A stretch of DNA of 64,000 nucleotides from Adineta steineri (Eukaryota; Rotifera; Eurotatoria; Adinetida; Adinetidae): assembly GCA_905250115.1 (NCBI GenBank), contig CAJNOI010000058.1, positions 441,149-505,148 of the forward strand, written 5' to 3'. Made by a program: the position numbers and the translations under genes. Under the pieces are notes generated by a model. The model searched no databases. It worked only from the letters and a program-made list of their open reading frames with translations, and was not told where the DNA came from. Positions 54,182-64,000 of the stretch are shown piece by piece (position 1 is the stretch's first letter; each line of letters starts with the position of its first letter).

Positions 54182-57100
54182 ATGGAATATCGTTCTTTGG
54201 TTTTCAATAATCAATTAATCACATCATCTATAATTATCGTCATTATATCTATTACACTACTTGGTAGGTAACTTAATCGAATGAGTACAATTATTCTTTC
54301 TATTACTTTAGTATTTAAAATAAGTTATAAATTTTACATTAGAATCGAGACAGGTGCTCTCTTCAACATTACTATCATGCAACTTGATTATTATACTAAA
54401 CATTGCCTTTTCAACTACTTGAAAACTTTTTAAAAAAAACCGACATTTTTCTTTTTTGTTTGCATTTACACATGCTGTGATAGGCAGTCAGTTATCATCA
54501 ATCTAGCTTGAAGGATAAAAGGGTTATATTTTGTTATTTGAAACTATAGAAAAAAACAGAAAGTAAGAGATCAAACAGCTGGATATACATCTCGTTAGTA
54601 TTTGATTTATCAATATGAATTGTTTTGTTTTTATTGGATAGGTACGATTAGATGTCAAGATTTTCGATCACCATTTGGTGCACTTACTGATTGTAGTAAT
54701 CGAACACGATATAATTGTTCCGATGAACAACGTCTTTTATATTTTTTATTAAAGTAATGATAAATATTTTCTCATACTTTAACTTATATATATACATATA
54801 GAAACTATTCCAATAATGTTCGGCCAGTACGTAATGCTAGTTTACCAGTACCAGTTAAACTTGGTTTAACACTTACACAAATATTTGATATGGTTAGGAA
54901 AATAATAATTTTATTTGTTAATATAGAAAAAATTTACTTATCTTTATTTTAGATGGAAAAAAATCAAATATTAGTAAGTAATGTATGGCTCGATCAAGAA
55001 TGGTAGGTATTGGAAAAGTTTATTCCGAACTTCTAAATATAAAGTTTTTTTTCTGTAAGGCGTGATGAATTTTTACAATGGAATCCGGATGATTTCAATG
55101 GAATTCGTCGTCTTAATCTTCCATCTAAACTCATTTGGTTACCAGATATTGTTCTATATAATGTAAAACAAAACAAAAAATCTTATATAATTCATTAAAA
55201 TTTGACCTATTTTTAGAATGCTGATGAATTTTCTAATAGTAATATGATGCAAGCAAATGCAATGATTGATTTTGATGGTAGTGTATTTTGGCCAATACCA
55301 ACACGATTGAAGAGTACATGTCAAATTGATGTAACATATTTTCCTTATGATGAACAAGAATGTAGACTTAAATTTGGTAGTTGGACTTATAATGGATTTC
55401 AAGTTTCAATTGCAGAACGTAATGATGCTATTGAATTATCGAATTATGTTCCAAATGGTGAATGGGATTTATTGGATACATCATATCAAGTTAATATTGT
55501 TCGATATCCATGTTGTCCAGAACCATTTCCGGATATAACATTTTTTGTTCGTATACGACGACGTATTTTATATTATTTATATTCAGTTGTTTTTCCATGT
55601 GTTATGTTATCCGTATTAACTTTACTTGTTTTTTGTTTACCACCTGAATCCGGTGAAAAAATTGCTCTTGGTATAACTGTGTTACTTGCATTTAGTGTTT
55701 TCATGTTAGCTATTGCTGAAAGTATGCCAGAAACAAGTGAATATATTCCATTAATTGGTAAATTTAATATTTTTTTCGAGATTTTAACTATGTCTTCTTC
55801 TTTTTTTATTTTAAGGTTTATATTTAACAACAGTTATGTCTGTAACAAGTATATCGGTTATGATGACTGTACTTGTTCTTAATCTTCATTATCGTGGTCC
55901 AAAAAAAAATGAAGTACCATTTTGGTTACAACAATTATTAAGCTTATCGTTAGTTAATGTTGTTCGTTCATTTCCTAAAACAAAAAAATTTAAATTACCA
56001 TGTATAAGTAAAGAATCAACAAAGAAGAAGAACAGTGTTCATAATACAAGTAGCAGTCAACAATTATGTAATCTTACACCTGCTAATGGAATTAAACCAT
56101 CTTATATGAGTATTAATGAAACGAGATCAAAACCAAGAACAGCAACAATAACAACAGATGTAAGTATACTTTAATTCTATTATGAGATCATCTAAGAAAA
56201 CTTTTTTATCATTAAAGTTCAATTTTATTCAGAAAGATTATATGTACTATTGAAATGAAAATATCTTTACTTTCTATTTTAAAATAATGAAGGTTAATTG
56301 ATATAGACAGTTCTTTCCTATGTAATTTATTTTTCATTGCTTTAGGTGCATAAATTGTTATTTCATTAGAGAGAACGTAGGTGTCGATAAAGTTCAAGAT
56401 TCGATTGCTACAAAGAATTTGTACTTATAGTAAATAGATTATTTCTCAGAGGAAATCAATATCATAACTGAATTTACTATTAAATCTTTCTCAAACTATT
56501 CACTTAGTTGTAAAAGATATTCGAAGCGAAGCATCTTTTCTTAGTTAATGATTTATCAGATAGAAGAAGAAAGTTTGTCTTTCAGTGTATAAACAATGTC
56601 TGTAATTATATATCGAATCAATATAAATGCATATGAAGATTCAGGTTTCCATTCAAGTATACGAGTCAATGAGAACGAGAAAAGTATATAATTATTTTTA
56701 TTTCTTTATGTGGAAAACTTCCAACAATTAACACTTATAAATAGAATATACATTATTTTTTGCACTTGTAAGAGTATATATGACATAGGTAAGTGAGAAA
56801 GTTAGATGATTATTTTTTAGATAAGTGTTCTTACCAGTCGTCAAATTTATAATAAATAAACATGTCATTATAAAATTTTCTGAAACGATAGTTATAGAGT
56901 ATAAGTAAACAATTACTTGTAATAATAGCATAATTTTTTTTAGAGTTTCTATTTATAATAATGAGGAAATGAATTGATTAAGCAACCATAATTAATTCAA
57001 CTTTTGTTACACAAATGTCATCGAATATAATCTCATGTGTAGTGTATCTTAAAAACATGAAATATCATTTCCAAAAAAAAATTCTTTATATACTTCATAT

Positions 57101-57521
57101 TTTTACTAAGTAATTTAAAAATCTAATTGTTTTTTCCATATAGCTGAATACAATTCAAATAGATACATTGAGTTCACAAGAATCCGAACAAAAACCAAAA
57201 CGTAAACGTTTATCACGTTCAAATCGTCAAGAACTTTCTATGAAACATCGATCAACATCTCGTTCAACTTCAACAGGAACAGTTCAAGATGAAATTCAAG
57301 ATACTTTACATACTTTATTACGTACACAAAAACAACTTGAACGTGATCAAAAAATAACAAATGATTGGCGTGCTATTGCGACAAAAGTTGATAAAATCTT
57401 ATTTTATTTTTTTCTTCTATTGACAGTTGTATCTACATTACTTTTTCTTGTTGCTGCACCATTCATTCGAACGCGTGCACAGCATAAAACAAAACTTTGG
57501 CGTGGAACGCGTCGGCCTTAA
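54182..57521 (+). CDS. Nicotinic acetylcholine receptor alpha-type subunit
   Basis: Eight exons, 54182-54263, 54642-54753, 54802-54892, 54953-55002, 55060-55162, 55217-55757, 55816-56159 and 57144-57521, give 566 residues. This is a Cys-loop ligand-gated cation channel subunit. Visible parts are an N-terminal hydrophobic segment, [44 protein letters not shown] (loop A Tyr), the Cys-loop [23 protein letters not shown] (loop B Trp) and loop C with adjacent cysteines [11 protein letters not shown]1 and M2 follow with [20 protein letters not shown], the intermediate-ring Glu and Lys of cation channels. Then come M3, a basic cytoplasmic loop with a predicted amphipathic helix ([18 protein letters not shown]) and M4. 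The adjacent cysteines mark it as alpha-type. Loop C has Phe where most alpha subunits have the second conserved Tyr. AATAAA overlaps the stop codon (57520-57525). The subtype cannot be set from sequence alone. Confidence 0.92.
54264..54641 (+). other. First intron of the receptor gene
   Basis: A 378-nt intron after the signal-peptide exon. AT-rich; nothing else is seen. Confidence 0.6.
56160..57143 (+). other. Long intron in the receptor cytoplasmic-loop region
   Basis: A 984-nt AT-rich intron separating the exon of the intracellular loop from the M4 exon. Donor GTAAGT, acceptor CATATAG, phase 0. No nested feature is seen. Confidence 0.6.
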
Positions 57522-58689
57522 TAAAAAACATGTTTATACACTTTTACAATGATATGATTTGTTTATTTAAATAAAATAATACAAAGATAGACTTTTCAGT
57601 TTGCTATTGTTAAGCATGTCTAATAAAATATACTAGATAACACTAGTTAGGACCATGCATTGAGTAATATTTTCTTTAGAAATACAAAGTAGAATATATT
57701 CATAATGAAGACATGCATTTTTTCACATTGTAATATAATCTTGCACTTGAAGGATTTATACGTAATGTTTATAAAAGTAGAGAGATATTATTCTAATGAT
57801 ACGTTGAATGATTGGAACACGTTTGATTAAATGAATATAAATAGTTATGTAAATAAAGCGAGCTCTTCCTACAATAAAACTTAAAAGTTGTGGCGTGGGT
57901 CGGCCCCGTCTATTCACTGGATCTGTTCACCCGCTCACTCGTTATTGGAAAAAGCGATTTTTCTATATATATTATATAGTATTTTTAAAATCGGTAGAAC
58001 GACGCCTATCCACCCGTCAATTTCTGTTTACATCACTACTTAAAAGAATTGAGTTTTCCTAATAGTATTTTTTCCGTACCATCTTCAAAGAAAACAGAAT
58101 TACTTGAACACTTTATTCAAAAGGAATAGTATTAATAGTTACATATATAATAAGTAGATTCAGATAGAATACTAATCTGTCTATAAATATATATATATAA
58201 TCACATGGTGCTCATGAAATTGAAAACTATGTCTGGCATAAAAATAAATACTGTATTTAACTACATAGTTATTATAAATATGAACTACATTTCTTATCTT
58301 ACCGTAGACATATAAAACGATTGTAGCCAAAGTACCAATAGAAAGGTTCATTCTTTCTCCTTTGATGATGATTGTATAGCATAACAAGACAACAACTCAT
58401 ATCTTGTATCAATTATAGTAATACAATGGACAAGTAGCGCTCGCACAACTCTTTCTAATAGAAATAGTATATCTAATAAAGCTAAAGACTGCTCTTTGTG
58501 CATATAACGATCCTTACAAAGATTTTAAAAACTAACATCAGATTCGTGTTCCTCGACCTTGGTCATCCTTCAATCAATCAGTGAAGTACGGCATACAAGC
58601 AGATAATTTATGTTTGCAAGACTCTTCTCTACAAGGAAGAGAATAGGTAAATTGTTTCTTTTTTATTTATTTCACATGAAAACAAACAA
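57522..58689. other. Convergent intergenic interval with an odd GC/AT patch
   Basis: Lies between the 3' ends of the receptor and RPF1 genes. A GC-rich patch at about 57889-57940 is followed by an AT-rich near-palindrome (57950-58000). RPF1 has a plausible minus-strand AATAAA at 58662-58667. No coding exon is seen. Confidence 0.45.
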
Positions 58690-59757
58690 TTACAGAAAAA
58701 ATTTTGCTCTTTCTGTATCCATTTTATGTTTTGGTTTATGCATCCATTCATATTCACCATACACTGCATCAAATGTACCACGTTGAATTGTTTTAAGTTT
58801 GATTGTAAATCGTGGTCCTAATTCTTGTAAAGCAACTTTTTTATCATTCTTAAATAAGTACATATGATGACGAAAGAATATGAAATCACGTTGATTATGA
58901 AATGTAATCACATGACGATGTTTATATTGTGGATCATGAGGAAATAATGCTGCTAAAAGACGACCAACACGTATACCAATACGTGTATTAAAATTATTAA
59001 GAATAATTTCAGGTCGAATAGTTAATTTAGCACATGATTTACCACGATTTGAACGTAATTGTTTTGATAACTTAGCACTTGTTAAACGAAATTTCATTGT
59101 TGGTCCTTCAGGTAAATGAGATATATATAGAGTACATGGTTTACCATGATCTTCATTGATAACAAGTAAATCTGTATAACTAGAAGAAGAAAAAAAAGAA
59201 ATTTAATATTAATGATTTTTCCTTTAATAGAATATTTACTCTAATTTATTCATTTTTTTAATAATTCGTTTAATAGGATGATGTCGCCGTTGAAAATATG
59301 TTGTATTTGGTAGAACTCTTGCTAGTTCTTTAAGAAATTTATTTGTAAATGATGTTGGAAAACCTTCTTGACTTGTTAGCAATAATTTTGGTTGACTTCC
59401 ATCAGCTTTTCGTGTGAAATAATTGTTTAATTCATCATTTGTTATATCATCAAGTGCTTCTTGATCATCTTCATCGACCCATGTTTCATCACGTTTACGT
59501 TTTTTTTCAATTGTTTTTGGTTCTTCTTTTGGTTCACCTGATTTTTGTCTTGCTTTACGTTCTTGTAATTTAGTTTTCGATTTTGAACGTTTTAATTTCG
59601 CATACATTAACTGACGAATCATTTTATTACGAATGTCTAAAGTTCCTGATGGATTTACTGGAGCTGGTGTTTCATTATCTTCGTTTCCAGGTCGTTTAAA
59701 TTGTTTACGACGTGCTGGACGTTCATTATCATCGGAATCTCTGTTACGACGAACCAT
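58690..59757 (-). CDS. RPF1: Ribosome production factor 1 (Brix domain)
   Basis: Two minus-strand exons, 59757-59240 and 59179-58690, give 335 residues, close to the usual length of animal RPF1. The N-terminal third is very basic with acidic patches (RRKQFKRPGN, KRSKSKTKLQERKARQK, KKRKRDETW), as expected for a nucleolar protein. The Brix domain follows from about residue 120: PKLLLTSQEGFP, PNTTYFQRR, YTDLLVINEDHGKP, LYISHLPEGPTMKFRLTS, RPEIILNNFNTRIGIRVGRL, NQRDFIFFRHHMYLF and ELGPRFTIKLKTIQRGTFD. RPF1 acts in maturation of the large ribosomal subunit, in processing of the 27S/ITS2 region of pre-rRNA. It is divergent from the epimerase gene. Confidence 0.93.
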
Positions 59758-61120
59758 GATCTAAATAATTATGAAACTTATTCAACTACAGTTAATAAAT
59801 GAGAAAAAAATCTAAATAAAATCGTTAGATCGCATACGAATGAATGTTCTGGCAAATGAAATTACGAGTAAAATATAGAAACTCTAAATCGATCCAATAG
59901 GTATTTGTGATAGATGGAGCTAGTTTACATATATATGCTTTATACAATAGATTTTATATCGAAAAAACAAGTTCAAATGAATATAATTACATAAATTGAC
60001 ATATATCTATCGTCAGAAAATATAATCGTTTTTACATAAAATAATAGCATAGAAAAATTTCTTTCAACACTGTTTCTAGTCATTCATAAAACCAAAAAAC
60101 AATCCGCTTTTTTCTCGAGATATCTTAATTCTGCGAAGTCGAATATTTAACTATTTACTATTATTTAAAAATACAAGCTTTTCTTGTCTTGTCGTATATG
60201 TTTTGGTATCTACAAATATATGTATGCAGACAAAAAAATTGACACACTAAACATAGTATTGAAAATGTAGAAGAAATACATATTAATAACAACTATATTT
60301 CCGATATGAGAATCCATCATTTAACAGAGGTAATATAATTGTCTGATTTACAACCTACTACTGTACTTTGTACTTTTCCATCCAATTAACTTATAATTCA
60401 GAAAGATTTTTTATCAGACGCCATCACGATGTTCAATTTGCATCATTTAATATTAAGACATCCTATGTATATTGAAATATTTTGTCATAAGATTACTCTA
60501 TATCAAAGCTTTGAAAATAATTTATTTTGCTTATAAAATACTTCATCAAGGTATATATGTATATAGAAATAAAATATTCGATCTTATCTAGGCTATTTAC
60601 TTTCGATTACATTCGAAAAAAACAAACAGAAAAAAATATATGAGTTGGAAATTGCGATAATTTGTCTTTTCTAATAAATCATATGAAATAAAAATTCCAG
60701 GGATATATTATCAATTTACAATAAAATATGCATATTATATCTTATATCATATTGAATACCTGGAGCATTATGTGCATCCAATTGAATAAGATACATCAAT
60801 ATTTCGAAAACAAGCTAGAAGAAAAACATGCTATCATAATCATTACAGTCATCACTTAATTGCATGATTTCTATCGATTATCTTTTCACCTGTAGGTTGT
60901 AGGTGTCATTGGCCCGTATCGTTAAGATCGAAAAAAAAGTACTTTGTAATTATGGACGACGCAAAAATGCATCCTCATGTACGTCATTGATGTTTGACTC
61001 ATGTCTAAAGTATGAATAAAGTATATCAAGATATAACTATCAATCAATATTTTTTCACCTACGCGTATCATCCCTTATATAATACATTGAAATATCTATT
61101 ATTTTCTCAACAAAATCAAA
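59758..61120. other. Divergent intergenic interval between RPF1 and the epimerase
   Basis: AT-rich, with no coding exon seen. A TATA-like TTATATAA at 61075-61082 lies about 40 nt before the epimerase ATG. Confidence 0.45.
61075..61082 (+). promoter_or_regulatory. TATA-like box before the epimerase gene
   Basis: TTATATAA lies 38 nt upstream of the ATG at 61121, a spacing that would imply a very short 5' UTR. In AT-rich DNA such a match occurs often by chance. Confidence 0.25.
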
Positions 61121-62252
61121 ATGGTTAAATCAAATGTATATCTCGTTACTGGCGGTAAGCATTTTCCATAGTTCAAAAAAAATCATTATATATTTTTTTT
61201 TGATTTATTATACAGGTGCCGGATTTATTGGTAGTCATCTTATTGATCGTCTACTTGAACTTAGTCTCGGTAATGTTATACTATTAGATAATTTTAATGA
61301 TTATTATTCACCATTGATCAAACAACGAAATGTTTCACTACTTGAATCTCGTCATCGAGATCGACTATTTGATGGAAGTTTTATTATTATTCGTGGTGAT
61401 ATCAATGATCTAGAATTATTAAAAATAATATTCAATAAATATAATATTACACATATCGCTCATCTTGCTGTAAGTAGTTTCGTATTTTCTGTATTTTATT
61501 TTTTTATTGATTTATTATTTTAGGCACTCGCCGGTGTTCGTTCTTCAACATCTCAAACTGGAAAATATATGGAAATAAACTATAATGGTACACAAAATCT
61601 ATTAGAGTTGGCTGCTTCTTATAAGATAACACAATTTGTCTTTGCTTCAACATCAAGTGTATATGGACAAACAGATATATTACCGTTCATTGAAACAGAT
61701 TCGTGCTCAAAACCATTATCACCATATGCAGCGACGAAACGTGCTGCTGAAATGTTAGCATATGTTTATAATAATATGCATGGATTAAATATAACCATTC
61801 TACGATTATTTAATGTATATGGACCACGTGGACGACCTGATATGATGCCAATGAAATTAATGCAAGCTTCAGTTGATAGAACATATACTATTGATGTATT
61901 TGATAATGGTGAAATTAAACGTGATTGGACTTATGTTGATGATGTTATTGATGGATTTATTAGTGCACTTAAACAACCACTTGGTTATGAAATAATCAAT
62001 ATTGGATGTGGAAATCCAATAAAATTATCCACATTTATTGAACATATTGAAAATCTTTCTGGTGAAGATATATCAAAAAGACCCATGAAATCACATAAAA
62101 CAGAACCATCAATAACATATTGTGATAATTCAAAAGCACGAAAACTACTTAATTTTTCACCAAAAACAAGTGTACGAGAAGGATTAGAAAAGACATGGAA
62201 TTGGTTTCAAGAAGAATATGCTGTTGTTGTTTCTAGTGATGATTCAGACTGA
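61121..62252 (+). CDS. UDP-glucuronate 4-epimerase-like SDR (bacterial/plant type)
   Basis: Three exons, 61121-61154, 61216-61469 and 61524-62252, give 338 residues. An extended short-chain dehydrogenase with NAD-binding GGAGFIGSHL at residues 11-20, LDNFNDYYSPLIKQRN, ASTSSVYG, and catalytic Tyr164/Lys168 in SPYAATKRAAE. Further motifs are RLFNVYGPRGRPDMMPMKL and KRDWTYVDDVIDGF. The DNFNDYY and GRPDM signatures are those of UDP-glucuronate 4-epimerases (UDP-GlcA to UDP-GalA, for pectin or capsule sugars). Animal UDP-glucuronate decarboxylase (UXS1) and TGDS look different at these sites. There is no N-terminal membrane anchor, so the protein should be cytosolic, like bacterial forms. Typical animals lack this enzyme, so ancient horizontal transfer followed by intron gain is possible. 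AATAAA is at 62320-62325. Confidence 0.85.
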
Positions 62253-63366
62253 ATATTACATTTATTATAAGATTAAATCAATATATTTTTCTATCTGTTT
62301 TTTTATGTACTTGTATTAAAATAAATTTAAAATTTTGTAAGACGAAATAGTATTGCTAATTTCGAATGATTGACTGAGTTGAAAGATAATTAGCATATCT
62401 TTTAACCACGTGGTACAAAAAGTAAATGATAATAAAAAAAAACAACTCATATTGCATGAAAATATTGACTCACTATCAACAGTCAAGAACGAATAAATGT
62501 GTATTTGACTCATATATAATATTTGATCTATTATTCAGAAGTGTATTTTTTAGAGCCAGATTAATATATTTTACATTTCAACTGCAGTGGTTATCATCGT
62601 CAGAATAGTCGTTACTTCTCTCTCCATATAAGGAAAATTTTATTGTTTAAAGATGAAATTTAATATCGATGAAATCTATCTTCTGATGAATAACAAAAAA
62701 GTTATTGTTAAAGCACATTACTAAAAATGGCACTTTATTTTTATTTTACTAAGTAAAGTATAATGCCTTAACTTTATTTTACTCCGTAAAGTGAAGTGCC
62801 TTAACTTGACTTTACTCGGTAAAATAAAGTATTTCCTTAATTTACAAAAAAAAATTCAAGGAGTTTGATTTTCTATATATATATACTACCAATTCTATCA
62901 GCATTATTTTGTTAGAAAAAAGCCTGAGATAATATTTTATTTGTATGCATACGTAATTGTGCAACAATCGCTCAAAAATATACAACAATAGTAAGTCATA
63001 ATTTCTGTAACATTATTGATCAAAAATAGTATTTTGTTAAATATTTTTCTAATGAATACCCGTTGGCAAACAGTAAAGTTATCGAGCAAAACGATAATAA
63101 AATGCCTGTATATGATATCTTTATATAGAATATGATCAAATAAATAATAAATATGACATTGACTACAGGATAGCTGTTAAAAACACGAGTTTTTTGTTTT
63201 ACGATGTGATAAGAAAAATAACTAATATGAATCACAGTCGGAATTCGTCAAAAAGAGCCAATGCAAAAAATGTTCTCATTTTGAGATAACAACGAACATA
63301 TATATATAGAGAGAGAGAAAGAAGGTTATAATTGAGACTTCTTTTCTATACATAGAAATTATTAGA
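62253..63366. other. Intergenic interval with a short tandem repeat
   Basis: AT-rich and non-coding as far as I can see. Contains the three-copy repeat at 62730-62830 and a TATATATATA followed by an (AG)n run (about 63299-63320) shortly before the next start codon. Confidence 0.5.
62730..62830. repeat. Three imperfect copies of a 33-35-bp repeat with palindromic core
   Basis: Units fall at about 62730-62764, 62765-62797 and 62798-62830. Units 2 and 3 both start GCCTTAACTT and all three contain TTTACTNNGTAAA, itself a palindrome. Copies are diverged but clearly in register. Confidence 0.7.
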
Positions 63367-64000
63367 ATGGCAAGTCCAGCAAGATCTACGAAAAAAACAA
63401 AGAAAGTTACTAGACATGTATCTAAAAGTCCACAACGTAAATCTGTTCCGGCACAAATTCAACCAAAAATACAAATAGAATTAGAAAAATCAGCATATTC
63501 AGATCCACTGGATTCTTCTCGATCATTATGTAAGACTTTAGAATATTATCTAGATTATCATTAATCTAATTAATTTACAGTAGAAAATGTGGTATTTGAA
63601 CGACGAGATTATGCTACTTTATCACCTCAAGCTACTCAATTATTTAATTCAAAAATTGTTTTTGAAGATGAAGCTGAACGTTCATGGCTTTTTGAAAATA
63701 TGCATAGTACAACAATTTTGATTAAAATTAATGATCTTTTATTTTCGATTAATGGCAATTATTCATTTAAGTTCGTTAATTAATTATATATCGAAATGTA
63801 TGTTTCATTTTTTTGCTTAAATAGAGAAAATCAACCAACTGTTCTTTATCTTCATGGGTTTGGTGCAGGTAGAAATTGGGCTAAGTATGATATTTATATG
63901 TATTTCGCATTGATCTGATTTGATTTTTACAATAGTTGGATCAAACAGGCATATCCATTGAGTCAACGAGGACGATATTCGGCAATTTTCGTTGATTTAC
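63367..64000 (+). CDS. Alpha/beta-hydrolase-fold protein, 5' part, runs off the window
   Basis: Exons 63367-63529, 63581-63770, 63825-63884 and 63936 to the edge give about the first 159 residues. The N-terminus is basic and Ser/Lys-rich (MASPARSTKKTKKVTRHVSK) and lacks a signal peptide. A module follows with VVFERRDYATLS, IKINDLLFSINGNYSF, then VLYLHGFGAGRNW, the HG(F/G)G oxyanion-hole motif of alpha/beta-hydrolases, and YSAIFVDL, the next core strand. The nucleophile elbow and the catalytic Asp/His lie beyond the edge, so activity and subfamily cannot be judged. Confidence 0.65.

Noticed and set aside
58430-58600. Possible tRNA-like words in the receptor-RPF1 gap
   Set aside because: No cloverleaf with A and B boxes could be assembled by eye.

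Overview
The window looks like nuclear DNA of a small-genome protostome animal. It is strongly AT-rich. Genes are split by many short GT-AG introns, often 50-70 nt, and gene content is typically metazoan: Na,K-ATPase, contactin, class III myosin, a nicotinic receptor, Cramped, RPF1. A bdelloid rotifer is my best guess, from the very short introns, the arthropod/protostome-type contactin with an N-terminal C-type lectin domain, and a bacterial-type UDP-glucuronate epimerase that carries introns. This is an inference, not a proof.

Layout, left to right. 0.36-3.0 kb (+): a small PLAT-domain surface protein. 3.0-6.8 kb: non-coding, pyrimidine-rich, possibly the promoter and 5' UTR of the next gene. 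6.8-11.9 kb (+): the complete Na,K-ATPase alpha subunit in 19 inferred coding exons. 16.3-16.8 kb (+): a small secretory precursor that looks like a neuropeptide prohormone. 18.8-22.6 kb (+): a Cramped (CRAMP1)-like SANT protein. 24.1-24.6 kb (+): a stand-alone MATH domain. 26.5-27.3 kb and 34.9-35.7 kb (-): two copies of the same four-pass membrane protein gene, duplicated with introns and upstream DNA. Between them, tail to tail, lie a degenerate GH18 chitinase-like gene (+, 29.6-31.3 kb) and a secreted M12B metalloproteinase with ShKT and EGF-like modules (-, 31.3-34.5 kb). 37.8-42.5 kb (-): contactin. 44.9-53.1 kb (+): a very large class III myosin (kinase plus motor). 54.2-57.5 kb (+): a nicotinic acetylcholine receptor alpha-type subunit. 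58.7-59.8 kb (-): RPF1. 61.1-62.3 kb (+): UDP-glucuronate 4-epimerase-like. 63.4 kb to the right edge (+): the start of an alpha/beta-hydrolase.

The genes do not form an operon or one pathway. Several serve excitable or sensory cells: ion pump, contactin, myosin III, cholinergic receptor, possible neuropeptide. This may be coincidence.

The observations I rate highest are: the class III myosin with about 275 extra residues just before switch II, and fold-back elements in several of its introns; the candidate amidated neuropeptide precursor; the possible horizontally acquired epimerase; the chitinase-like protein with an altered catalytic signature; and a frame-neutral, stop-free intron in the PLAT gene that would add a membrane helix if retained. 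I found no CRISPR, rRNA, tRNA or complete autonomous transposon. Exon models come from reading splice signals, frame and family conservation by eye, without transcript evidence.
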